Source of the DNA: DATBMY01 sp036554605
Lineage (GTDB): Bacteria; Acidobacteriota; Blastocatellia; UBA7656
Direction: 5' to 3'
DNA length: 8,401 nucleotides
Assembly (NCBI GenBank): GCA_036554605.1
Contig: DATBMY010000101.1
Coordinates: 1 to 8,401, forward strand
Both the position numbers and the translations under genes were made by a program. Below are positions 1-6,509 of this stretch, one piece after another. Within the stretch, counting starts at the first letter, position 1. The number at the start of each line of letters is the position of its first letter. Under the pieces are notes generated by a model. That model had not been told where the DNA came from and did no database searches. It saw nothing but the letters and a program-made list of their open reading frames with translations.

Positions 1-136
1 GATGGGTGCAAACAGCTTGCCAGATAGGATGTGGGACGCCCTCGGCAGTTTCTGACAGATTAAGCAGGAAAAAAGTTAAGTCTGAGTATCAGAACCGGGC
101 TGCCCTGTTACATTCAGCGACGAAGTATTACCTTCT
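1..136. other. Left-edge sequence without a supported gene
   Basis: This stretch follows the stop codon of the sensor kinase in the direction of transcription. I see no ATG-started minus-strand reading frame; the one minus-strand ATG, at 113-111, is followed at once by TAA. A plus-strand frame is open from the edge to a TGA at 53-55, which could be the last 17 codons of a convergent gene, but this is too short to recognise. No stem followed by a T run was found. A response regulator partner for the kinase, if adjacent, would begin to the left of the window. Confidence 0.4.
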
Positions 137-1633
137 TTACACATTCGGAGGATTGGTCAGCGGCAGGCGACAGTGAAATACCGTTCCCGCGGGTGAACTC
201 CGCTCGACGGTGACATCTCCGCCATGCGCGATAAGAATCTTTTTGACGATGGCGAGTCCGATACCGTAGCCGCGCGTTTTCGTTGTAAAGAATGGGATGA
301 ATACGCGGGGCACATCTTCGGCTGCTATGCCCGCGCCCGTATCGATCACCTTTACGTGCGCGTAACTCTTCCGGTGTCCAGTATCAACCGAGCCGACAAC
401 TTCGATTCTCTTATAATCAGAGTGCGGGTCGATGGCTTCGGCGGCATTCCTCACCAGGTTGACGAAAACTCGCCTCAGCAGCGATTCGTCACCCGAGACT
501 GTAGCAAATTCTCCATGAACCTTAAGCTCGATATCAGCGCTCGCGAGCGATTGCTTTATCTCTGTGACTGACTGCTCAATGACCTGATCGAGGTCAACAG
601 GCGAAAGGCTCAACTGCTGCGGCCTTGCGAAGTTTAGGAAATCTGTCACAAGCCGGGCCAGATGACTCACTTCATTGAGCGTCGAAACGATTGCCGTCTT
701 GCGGCGCGCGCTGTTTTTGTCTTCGCAATGTTGCGCTTCGATCAATTGGACATACCCGTGAATAGTAGCGAGGGAGTTCTTAAACTCGTGAGCCAGCCCG
801 GCAGCCATCTCACCGAGATTGGCAAGGTTCTCCTGCAATTTCATTCGCTCCCTTAGCTCAAGCACTTCAGTGATGTCCGTAAGCAAACAGAGCGCGCCTT
901 CGACATTTTGCGAGGAATCGGAGATTGGCGATACGCTCAACCCGATGTTTCTAACGCGGCCGTCGGGCAGCGTCAACTCGACCTCCTCGCGCCGATAAGA
1001 GGTCGCCTTATCAAGGCACTCTTGAACCATAAAAGAGATGCGAGGCGAGAGATGAAAAAAGGTACGGTAATCGGTTGAAAGCGACAGCAGGCCCGTGTCA
1101 ATCTTGCGCGCCTCTATCTGGTGAGCGGGTTCGCCCGACTCAAATATTCTCAGAGCATGCGAATTGGCAAGCATCACCACGCCGCGCGAATCGATTGTGA
1201 CAAGGCCACTCGGGATGTTGGCGATCAGGCGCTCGCTCAACCGCTCAGACCGCTCGGCCCGCTTTCTTTCGAGCGCGTGCAGGTCGGCAAGCTCGCGCTC
1301 TTTCTCCTGTAGTTGTTCGATCAGGGCTTGAAAAGTCTCGACGACGAATTCGCTCTCGCTTTCCGCCCTCGATGCTCTTACGGGGCTTCCGCGCGCGGCT
1401 TCGACCATCCTGCGATATGGCCTGAGCAGCCAGCGAACGAGCAGGAAGATCAGCCCGAGGCCGAATATCAACGCCACGACTTGATAACTGAAAAGGTATA
1501 AAACGACGGGCGAGCTGGCCTGCCCCCCGGCCTGTGAATACAGGACCAGCGTCAGGATGATGATCAGTAAAAGCGCGATCACGAATAGCGTCATCGCGAG
1601 CCGCGCCTTGTTCTCAACTGCTCCGAGTTTCAT
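137..1633 (-). CDS. Membrane-bound PAS sensor histidine kinase
   Basis: A 498-residue sensor kinase that should autophosphorylate on histidine and pass the phosphate to a response regulator. Two membrane segments lie at about 12-34 and 43-66, with only a very short external loop, so sensing is probably in the membrane or cytoplasm. A charged, probably coiled-coil linker (about 70-135) leads to a PAS domain (about 135-255). The dimerisation/phosphoacceptor domain carries the H-box GLAHEFKNSLATI with H282. The ATPase domain shows the N-box VNLVRNAAEAI (391-401), G1 DTGAGI (431-436), F-box FIPFFTTK and G2 GYGIGLAI (455-462), all intact. The HEFKN form of the H-box is typical of AtoS/NtrB-like kinases that pair with NtrC-type regulators; no regulator is visible. 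The ATG is immediately preceded by an in-frame TAA, so it is the earliest possible ATG; there is no strong Shine-Dalgarno sequence. It lies 70 bases after the DUF35 gene, so it may be read with that operon or from its own promoter. Confidence 0.93.
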   Translation of the reverse strand: MKLGAVENKARLAMTLFVIALLLIIILTLVLYSQAGGQASSPVVLYLFSYQVVALIFGLGLIFLLVRWLLRPYRRMVEAARGSPVRASRAESESEFVVETFQALIEQLQEKERELADLHALERKRAERSERLSERLIANIPSGLVTIDSRGVVMLANSHALRIFESGEPAHQIEARKIDTGLLSLSTDYRTFFHLSPRISFMVQECLDKATSYRREEVELTLPDGRVRNIGLSVSPISDSSQNVEGALCLLTDITEVLELRERMKLQENLANLGEMAAGLAHEFKNSLATIHGYVQLIEAQHCEDKNSARRKTAIVSTLNEVSHLARLVTDFLNFARPQQLSLSPVDLDQVIEQSVTEIKQSLASADIELKVHGEFATVSGDESLLRRVFVNLVRNAAEAIDPHSDYKRIEVVGSVDTGHRKSYAHVKVIDTGAGIAAEDVPRVFIPFFTTKTRGYGIGLAIVKKILIAHGGDVTVERSSPAGTVFHCRLPLTNPPNV

Positions 1634-1703
1634 TTATAGCTCTAGCGCGAGGGCCGCGCGCTTATGTGTGAGACTATGGGGGCAACAGGCTTACCCAACT
1701 ATA

Positions 1704-2174
1704 CTAGCTGTTAGTCTCGCGCCTGAAGAATAAAATATCGAAAAGATCGCCGCGCCGCTCGTCGGCCCAGACGGCCTCTACGCGCATACCGCACGTGAGC
1801 GATTCGGGCGGCTCGTTAATCAGATGTGAAAAGTAAGTATGCGAGCCGTCGAGAAGGATCAGCCCATAGGTGTATGGCGGTTCGGTGGGCTGGCCGGGGA
1901 AGGGCAGGTGGACCGTGGTGAAGGTATGCAATACTCCGTGGTCGCTCACTTCAACCCACTCGCTCGTTTCGACGTAACACCGAGTGCAGATGCGCGCGGC
2001 CGGCACTACGACCGAAGAGCAGCGCGGGCAACGCGTCCCCATCAGCCTCTTATTATCTCGCGATTCCTCGAAGAATCTCGTAAGCGCCTGTCCATAAGAC
2101 CAGTGATACGGAATCGACACCTGTCCCCTGACTTCCTTTATTGGCAGGGCAGGTTCCTTTTCTCTTCCCGGCAT
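1704..2174 (-). CDS. Stand-alone DUF35 protein (zinc ribbon + OB fold)
   Basis: A 156-residue protein of the DUF35 / Zn-ribbon OB-fold family. The N-terminal helix region (about 18-45) leads into a zinc ribbon with two CxxC pairs, C49/C52 and C63/C66. The OB-fold half (about 70-150) has the family pattern of short beta strands, including PPYTYGLILLDG. Proteins of this family bind CoA or scaffold thiolase-fold enzymes; known cases are the partner domain of Ltp2 in steroid side-chain degradation and the archaeal thiolase/HMG-CoA synthase complex. It resembles the N-terminal half of the gene just upstream (both begin IPY-W, then RF-E-RD and a zinc ribbon), so the two are paralogues. The 18-base gap to that gene contains a very good ribosome binding site, which fixes the start. 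It is the last gene of the tight metabolic run. A partner role for one of the two thiolase-like proteins is inferred from context. Confidence 0.9.
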   Translation of the reverse strand: MPGREKEPALPIKEVRGQVSIPYHWSYGQALTRFFEESRDNKRLMGTRCPRCSSVVVPAARICTRCYVETSEWVEVSDHGVLHTFTTVHLPFPGQPTEPPYTYGLILLDGSHTYFSHLINEPPESLTCGMRVEAVWADERRGDLFDILFFRRETNS

Positions 2175-2181
2175 TCAATCT

Positions 2182-2187
2182 TCCTCC
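2182..2187 (-). promoter_or_regulatory. Strong ribosome binding site for the stand-alone DUF35 gene
   Basis: The minus strand reads GGAGGA seven bases before the ATG at 2174. It is among the best Shine-Dalgarno matches in the window. It supports this ATG and suggests the last gene of the run is translated efficiently on its own rather than only by coupling. Confidence 0.75.
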
Positions 2188-2192
2188 GCTTT

Positions 2193-3011
2193 TCAATCAA
2201 CGAAAATATTCTTGAACGTCTGCAGCAGAATCGGATTGTTAGTCTTTACTCTGCCGCTCATTATGTCCGTGAGCGACGGCGTATAATCGCCCTTGATCGT
2301 GCCCAGAAAAATCTCTCTGGTAGTTTTCAGAAAGCAGTCGGCATTTTCCACTTTGCCGGGCCGAACCACGCATGTTTCGGGTCCTACCTCGACAGTCCAT
2401 TGTTCGCCATCAATAGAGAAGTAGTAGGTCAGTTGCTTATCGGTCTTGTACTTTTTAAACAGGACCGGAAGCGCATGAAAGACTTGCCGCGTTTCGGTCA
2501 GAGATGAAATGTCGAAAGAGGTCCTCTCAATTACCGCGGCCTCGCTCGCGGAAACTTGACTCTTCTCTACAATCGAAGCATCCCGGTACTCCTGTTTCGC
2601 GAAGCGCAGTATGTCCAGCAGCGAGCCCGCGCGGTCGCTATTGAAGAGTGCTCGCACACGGTCGCCCGAATTAATCTCATCGCCAACAAGGTGAAGAATG
2701 CTCGTATCCGCGCCATCAAGCTTGATAAGAGCAAGGTTGTATGGAGGCTCGACAGGGCTCCAGGGCATTCGACGGGCGACAACAGATACGGCGACGACTG
2801 TTCCTTCGCCGCTCAGCTCGACCCATCTATCCAACGGTCGATAGCATTCTCCGCACACGTCCGGGGGCGGCGCATAGACCTTATCGCATGTTTCGCAACG
2901 TGCGCCCATGATGCGAGCCTTATCGCGAAGCTCGCCCAGAAAGCGCCCGACAGCCGGGCCCGTCGTCCACTTGTAGGGGATGGTTATATTTCCGTCTAAG
3001 ATCATATTCAC
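2193..3011 (-). CDS. DUF35 zinc-ribbon/OB-fold protein fused to an SCP2 sterol-carrier domain
   Basis: A 272-residue two-domain protein. Residues about 8-140 form a DUF35 unit: N-terminal helices, a zinc ribbon with C39/C42 and C53/C56, then an OB fold with PPYNLALIKLDG. A variable linker (about 141-165) joins an SCP2-like domain (about 168-272), recognised from the patterned strands YYFSIDGEQWTVEV and CVVRPGK, an alternating helix, and the SLTDIMSGRVKTNNP stretch typical of SCP2 ends. SCP2 domains bind lipids or fatty acyl-CoA in a hydrophobic tunnel. In animal SCPx the SCP2 domain is fused to the thiolase itself; here it is on the putative scaffold subunit. The start is GTG at 3011, whose bases overlap the stop of the preceding thiolase gene as GTGA, a translational coupling arrangement; an ATG two codons later (3005) is the alternative and would change little. 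The SCP2 call is from pattern memory and is somewhat less certain than DUF35. Confidence 0.87.
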   Translation of the reverse strand: MNMILDGNITIPYKWTTGPAVGRFLGELRDKARIMGARCETCDKVYAPPPDVCGECYRPLDRWVELSGEGTVVAVSVVARRMPWSPVEPPYNLALIKLDGADTSILHLVGDEINSGDRVRALFNSDRAGSLLDILRFAKQEYRDASIVEKSQVSASEAAVIERTSFDISSLTETRQVFHALPVLFKKYKTDKQLTYYFSIDGEQWTVEVGPETCVVRPGKVENADCFLKTTREIFLGTIKGDYTPSLTDIMSGRVKTNNPILLQTFKNIFVD

Positions 3012-4165
3012 TTATCCGCGCTGACTATCATTACCGTGTGAAACTGTATGCCGCCGCCCCAGCCGTGAGCCAGGGCCGTGCGCGCGCCTTCTATCTGGTG
3101 CTCGCCCGCCCGGCCCATCACCTGCATCGCGGCTTCCGCCTGCCGCATCATCGCGGTCGCGCCTATGGTGTTGGTCGACAGCACTCCGCCCGAGGGATTG
3201 ATGGGCAGATCGCCCGTCATCTGTGTTGCGCCCGACTCGACAAGCGCGCCTCCTTCGCCGCGCTCGCAGAAAAAGAGCGCTTCGCTCCAAAGCATCTCCT
3301 GAAAAGAGAAGGCTTCGTATAGCTCGGCCACGTCAATCTCGCGACGCGGGTCAGTTATGCCCGCGGTCTTATAAACTTTTTTCGCCGCCTCCATCAGCGC
3401 GAGCGGCGTCGCGAAATCCCGCCCCGGATAATAGACCCCCTCGTTATACGTGGCGACAGCTTTTATCCACGCCGGTCGCGGGCATAACCGCGCGGCGCGC
3501 TCCTGGCCGGCGATTACAATCGCGCATGCTCCGTCGGATGCCGGGCATGAATCGAGCAGCTTGATCGGCGAAGAGAGAACCGGCGAGCTTAATACCATCT
3601 CGACCGTTATGTCGGGGATGCGTAGCTGCGCGTAAGGATTGAGCAGGGCGTTTCTTCTATTCTTCACCGCAACCAGCGCCGCCTGTTCTTCCGTTACGCC
3701 GAACTCATCCATGTATTGCCGTGCCTGCAGCGCGACGGCTGATGGAGCGCCGCAGGCAAACTGGCGGCCCAGTATCGGGTCATAGACCGTTGATAGGCCG
3801 AGCTGTACGGGGCTTTCAGAAAGCTTATCGCCGGTAACGGCAAGGACCGTGTCGAACATCCCCGAAGCCACGTAATAGAAGGCGGCGATGCCTGTCGAAG
3901 CGCCGACCGTGCCGCCCGTATGAACGCGCATGGAAGGCTTCAACCACGCGCCCGCGGCTTCGGCGCACCAGTGCTCGGGGTGATTTATGCCTTCGAAAAG
4001 TTCGGGCGCGCTTCCAAACACAACCGCGTCGACATCCTTTATAGATACGCCAGCGTCTTCAAGCGCGCGGCTCGCGGCTTCGTAAATCAGCCCCGGAAAG
4101 CTGACGTCATCGCGCCGCTCTTTGCATCTGGTCTGCCCGGTTCCTATGATCGCAACTTGCCTCAA
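3008..4165 (-). CDS. Thiolase-fold protein lacking the nucleophilic Cys (Ltp2-like), subunit 1
   Basis: A 385-residue protein of the SCPx/lipid-transfer thiolase group. It starts MRQVAIIGTGQT and keeps the thiolase layout: first-half loop at 81-102, central VAVKNRRNALLNP (166-177), and the C-terminal ELYEAFSFQE and NPSGGVLSTNTIGAT blocks. The position normally held by the nucleophilic cysteine falls at about G85 within VHTGGTVG. The first catalytic His position is Tyr (Y283 in ELYEAF), and the GHP His is Asn (N332). It is therefore unlikely to be an ordinary 3-ketoacyl-CoA thiolase. Ltp2, a steroid retro-aldolase of this fold, uses tyrosines and works with a DUF35 partner, so an aldolase-like role is a reasonable inference. 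The start is TTG at 4165: GGGAGG stands five bases upstream, and the in-frame stop 18 bases further up leaves no ATG. Its stop overlaps the next gene's GTG. Confidence 0.9.
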   Translation of the reverse strand: MRQVAIIGTGQTRCKERRDDVSFPGLIYEAASRALEDAGVSIKDVDAVVFGSAPELFEGINHPEHWCAEAAGAWLKPSMRVHTGGTVGASTGIAAFYYVASGMFDTVLAVTGDKLSESPVQLGLSTVYDPILGRQFACGAPSAVALQARQYMDEFGVTEEQAALVAVKNRRNALLNPYAQLRIPDITVEMVLSSPVLSSPIKLLDSCPASDGACAIVIAGQERAARLCPRPAWIKAVATYNEGVYYPGRDFATPLALMEAAKKVYKTAGITDPRREIDVAELYEAFSFQEMLWSEALFFCERGEGGALVESGATQMTGDLPINPSGGVLSTNTIGATAMMRQAEAAMQVMGRAGEHQIEGARTALAHGWGGGIQFHTVMIVSADK

Positions 4166-4170
4166 TCGAC

Positions 4171-4176
4171 CCTCCC
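4171..4176 (-). promoter_or_regulatory. Ribosome binding site that decides a TTG start
   Basis: The minus strand reads GGGAGG five bases before TTG at 4165. The only nearby ATG (4184) overlaps the upstream gene's stop and is in the wrong frame, so this site supports TTG as the true start of the downstream thiolase-like gene. Confidence 0.7.
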
Positions 4177-4183
4177 GCGCACA

Positions 4184-5323
4184 TCAATTCGAGCTCAAGA
4201 CATAGACGATATTCGATTGCAACGCGAAACCTGAAGTGGCATGGGCGACTGCTTTTCTCGCTTCGATGCCCGCATACTCGGCCTGACCGGTTATGAGCTT
4301 TGCCGCTTCGGCAAGCCTGATCAGCCCGGTCGCGAAGATAGGGTTTGCCGACAACGCGCCGCCCGATAGATTTATGGGCAGCCTGCCCGCGGGCTCGCTC
4401 GCTCCGCTCTCAATAAAACGGCCACCGCCGCCTTCTTCGCAAAACCCGAGCGCTTCCGCCAGCATCAGCTCTTGAAACGAGAAGGGCTCGTGCAGCTCGG
4501 CGACCCCTATTTCGCGGCGTGGGTCGAGTATGCCCGCCATCGCATATGCCTTCCCGGCTGCCTTTCTTGCTGAGCGTGCCACACTCAGGTCGCGGTGGCC
4601 GAGGTAATAAGCGTCGGTGCAAAAGCTGAGTCCGTCGATCCAGGCGGGCTTTAAGGAGAATCTCTTCACAGCCTCATCCGAAGCTAGAAGCACCGCGCAG
4701 CATCCATCAGTCACCGGCGATGCATCGAGTCGTTTTACCGGGGAAGCGATTTGTGGAGAGGCCATTACGTCTTCGACCGTGTAATTGCCTTTTATGTGCG
4801 CGAATGGATTACCGATGGCGTTGCGCCGGTTTTTTACGGCAACGCGCGCGGCTTGAGATTCGGTGACGCCGAATCGCTGGTAGTAACAGCCTGCTTGAAG
4901 CGCGGCGGCAGTGATCGCTTCCACACCGAGCGGCCTCAGGAAAAAAGGGTCCGCGATCATGCCGGAATAATATTGAGGAGAGCTGTCCGAGCCTTTGCTG
5001 TAGCCGTAGACAATCGCGGTGTCGAAAGAGCCAGATGCGATTCGCATAAAGGCGTAAGCCGCGGCGAATGCTCCGTCATCTTCGATCTTCGATTCTTCTT
5101 TGAGGAATGCGCCCGCGTACTCCGCGGTGAAGACGTTTGATATGCTACGGCCGTCGAGCACGTCGTCGCCCGCGCCGATTACAGTATCAATGTCGGAGAT
5201 CGAAAGTCCGGCTTTTGCAATAAGTCCGCTGACCGTTTCATATATCAAATCCTCAACATTCTTGTCCGGCTTTCGGCGCTCGTGATGGGTCTGCTCTGAA
5301 ACTACGATCGCTACTTTTCTCAT
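4184..5323 (-). CDS. Thiolase-fold protein lacking the nucleophilic Cys, subunit 2
   Basis: A 379-residue paralogue of the neighbouring thiolase-like protein, starting MRKVAIVVSEQT. Shared blocks include VAVKNRRNAIGNP (161-173), DPRREIGVAELHEPFSFQE (267-285), and NLSGGALSANPIFATG (318-333). The nucleophile loop is IEDDGAFAAAYAF (80-92): there is no cysteine, and the loop is about three residues shorter than in its neighbour. It keeps the first catalytic-type His (H278) where the neighbour has Tyr; the GHP His is Asn (N327). A C-terminal His (H361 in VAHATSGF) is kept. The frame stays open upstream to 5590, but that extension is arginine-rich and overlaps the acyl-CoA dehydrogenase in another frame, so I place the start at ATG 5323; ATG 5329 is a close alternative. 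Neither has a clear Shine-Dalgarno sequence, suggesting coupling to the dehydrogenase, whose stop is 20 bases upstream. It probably forms a mixed oligomer with subunit 1 (inference). Confidence 0.88.
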   Translation of the reverse strand: MRKVAIVVSEQTHHERRKPDKNVEDLIYETVSGLIAKAGLSISDIDTVIGAGDDVLDGRSISNVFTAEYAGAFLKEESKIEDDGAFAAAYAFMRIASGSFDTAIVYGYSKGSDSSPQYYSGMIADPFFLRPLGVEAITAAALQAGCYYQRFGVTESQAARVAVKNRRNAIGNPFAHIKGNYTVEDVMASPQIASPVKRLDASPVTDGCCAVLLASDEAVKRFSLKPAWIDGLSFCTDAYYLGHRDLSVARSARKAAGKAYAMAGILDPRREIGVAELHEPFSFQELMLAEALGFCEEGGGGRFIESGASEPAGRLPINLSGGALSANPIFATGLIRLAEAAKLITGQAEYAGIEARKAVAHATSGFALQSNIVYVLSSN

Positions 5324-5343
5324 GTGCATGTATTGTGCGGGTC

Positions 5344-6507
5344 TTATCTCTTCGTGAAAGATTTTATAAGCTCGTTTGCGATGATCATCTTTTGAACTTC
5401 GGAGGTGCCGGCGCCGATGGTGCCGAGCCTGGCATCGCGGTAAAACCGCTCTACCGGGTAATCCTGAATATACCCGTAACCGCCGAATACCTGGACCGCG
5501 TCGTAAGATACGCGAATGGCGGCCTCCGTAGTCCAGAGTTTGGCTATCGCGGCTTCCATCATTGCGGCTTTCCCATGCTGCTTGAGCCATGCGACTCGAT
5601 AGACGAGCAGCCGCGCGGCCTCGATAGCGACTTTCATATCAACGAGTTTTCGCTGAATTGCCTGGAACTCTGAAATTGGGCGATTGAATTGCTTTCGCTC
5701 TTTCGCATAAGCGGTGCAGGTCTCAAGCATGTACTGCATGCCGCCGATGATCGGCGCTATCATGCAACTGCGTTCCCATTCGAGCGTCTCTTTCCCTACG
5801 GACAAGAACCCCAGGTCAGGTTGTCCGAGCAGGTTCTCTTCAGGCACTTCGCAATTATCAAAGGAAAGCTCGGCGGTAACAGATGTGCGATTCCCGAGCT
5901 TGACCAGATCTTTCCCTATTGAGAAACCAGGAAAGTCTCGCTCCACGATAAAGACCGATATTCCTTTGTTGCCTGCCTGGCGGTTCGTCGCCGCGAAGAT
6001 GATGAAGACGTGCGCGATCGGGGCGTTGGTGATGAACATCTTCGACCCGTTGAGTATCCACCGGTCGCCGCGCTTTTCGGCTGTTGTTCTCATCGCCGCC
6101 GCATCCGAGCCGGAGCCCGGCTCGGTCAGTCCGAACGCGCCGATCGATTCGCCAGTGCAGATCTTTGGCAGGTACTTTTGCCGTTGCCGGTCGGTGCCGA
6201 GCAGCCATATAGGAACGCCGCACAGTATTGTGTGAGCGCCCCAGGCGAGAGGGGTGCCCGCATCCACTCCTGCCGCGCTCATTGCCTCCATCGCCAGGCA
6301 TGTGGCGAGCGGGCTCGCTTCGCTGCCGCCATACTCGGCGGGGAAGGGCAGTCCAAGCAATCCCATACCGGCCATATCGCGCCAGTTGTCCCAACCAAAC
6401 TCCCTGCGCGCTTCAAGCTCGGCGGCGCGCGGCGCGAGCCGCTCTTTGGAAAAGCGATAGACCGCCTCCTTGAAGTCAAGGTATTCCTGTGGAATCGAAA
6501 AATCCAT
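5344..6507 (-). CDS. Acyl-CoA dehydrogenase (IVD/LCAD-type active site)
   Basis: A complete 387-residue FAD-dependent acyl-CoA dehydrogenase, the usual family length, expected to desaturate an acyl-CoA at C2-C3 and pass electrons to ETF. Visible hallmarks are the N-terminal helical domain (about 1-120), the FAD/substrate signature AFGLTEPGSGSD (124-135), the middle beta domain (to about 235), RKQFNRPISEFQAIQRKLVDM in the C-terminal helical domain, and QVFGGYGYIQDYPVERFYRD (339-358). The late loop reads GAGTSEV (365-371), with Ala at the position of the catalytic Glu of short- and medium-chain enzymes. As in isovaleryl- and long-chain-type enzymes, the base is probably the Glu of LEWERS (E245). 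This points to a branched or long substrate, which I cannot specify. It starts two bases after the previous gene's stop and has no clear Shine-Dalgarno sequence, so translation is probably coupled. Confidence 0.95.
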   Translation of the reverse strand: MDFSIPQEYLDFKEAVYRFSKERLAPRAAELEARREFGWDNWRDMAGMGLLGLPFPAEYGGSEASPLATCLAMEAMSAAGVDAGTPLAWGAHTILCGVPIWLLGTDRQRQKYLPKICTGESIGAFGLTEPGSGSDAAAMRTTAEKRGDRWILNGSKMFITNAPIAHVFIIFAATNRQAGNKGISVFIVERDFPGFSIGKDLVKLGNRTSVTAELSFDNCEVPEENLLGQPDLGFLSVGKETLEWERSCMIAPIIGGMQYMLETCTAYAKERKQFNRPISEFQAIQRKLVDMKVAIEAARLLVYRVAWLKQHGKAAMMEAAIAKLWTTEAAIRVSYDAVQVFGGYGYIQDYPVERFYRDARLGTIGAGTSEVQKMIIANELIKSFTKR

Positions 6508-6509
6508 TC

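Noticed and set aside
1645..1661. GC-rich inverted repeat (GCGCG / CGCGC) in the 70-base gap before the PAS kinase
   Set aside because: No T run follows in either direction and low-complexity GCGC easily gives such symmetry, so I do not call a terminator.
1839..2507. A 222-codon plus-strand open frame crossing the two DUF35 genes
   Set aside because: It runs antisense across a gene boundary and its protein has no recognisable pattern; both minus-strand genes are well supported by zinc-ribbon motifs.
5324..5590. An 89-residue N-terminal extension of the second thiolase-like protein
   Set aside because: It overlaps the acyl-CoA dehydrogenase in another frame, is arginine-rich with no domain character, and thiolases start close to the MRKVAIV-type strand.
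5858..6394. A 178-codon open frame inside the acyl-CoA dehydrogenase, minus strand
   Set aside because: The protein is arginine-rich and shapeless, while the overlapping frame is an unmistakable full-length dehydrogenase; it is a shadow of GC-rich coding sequence.
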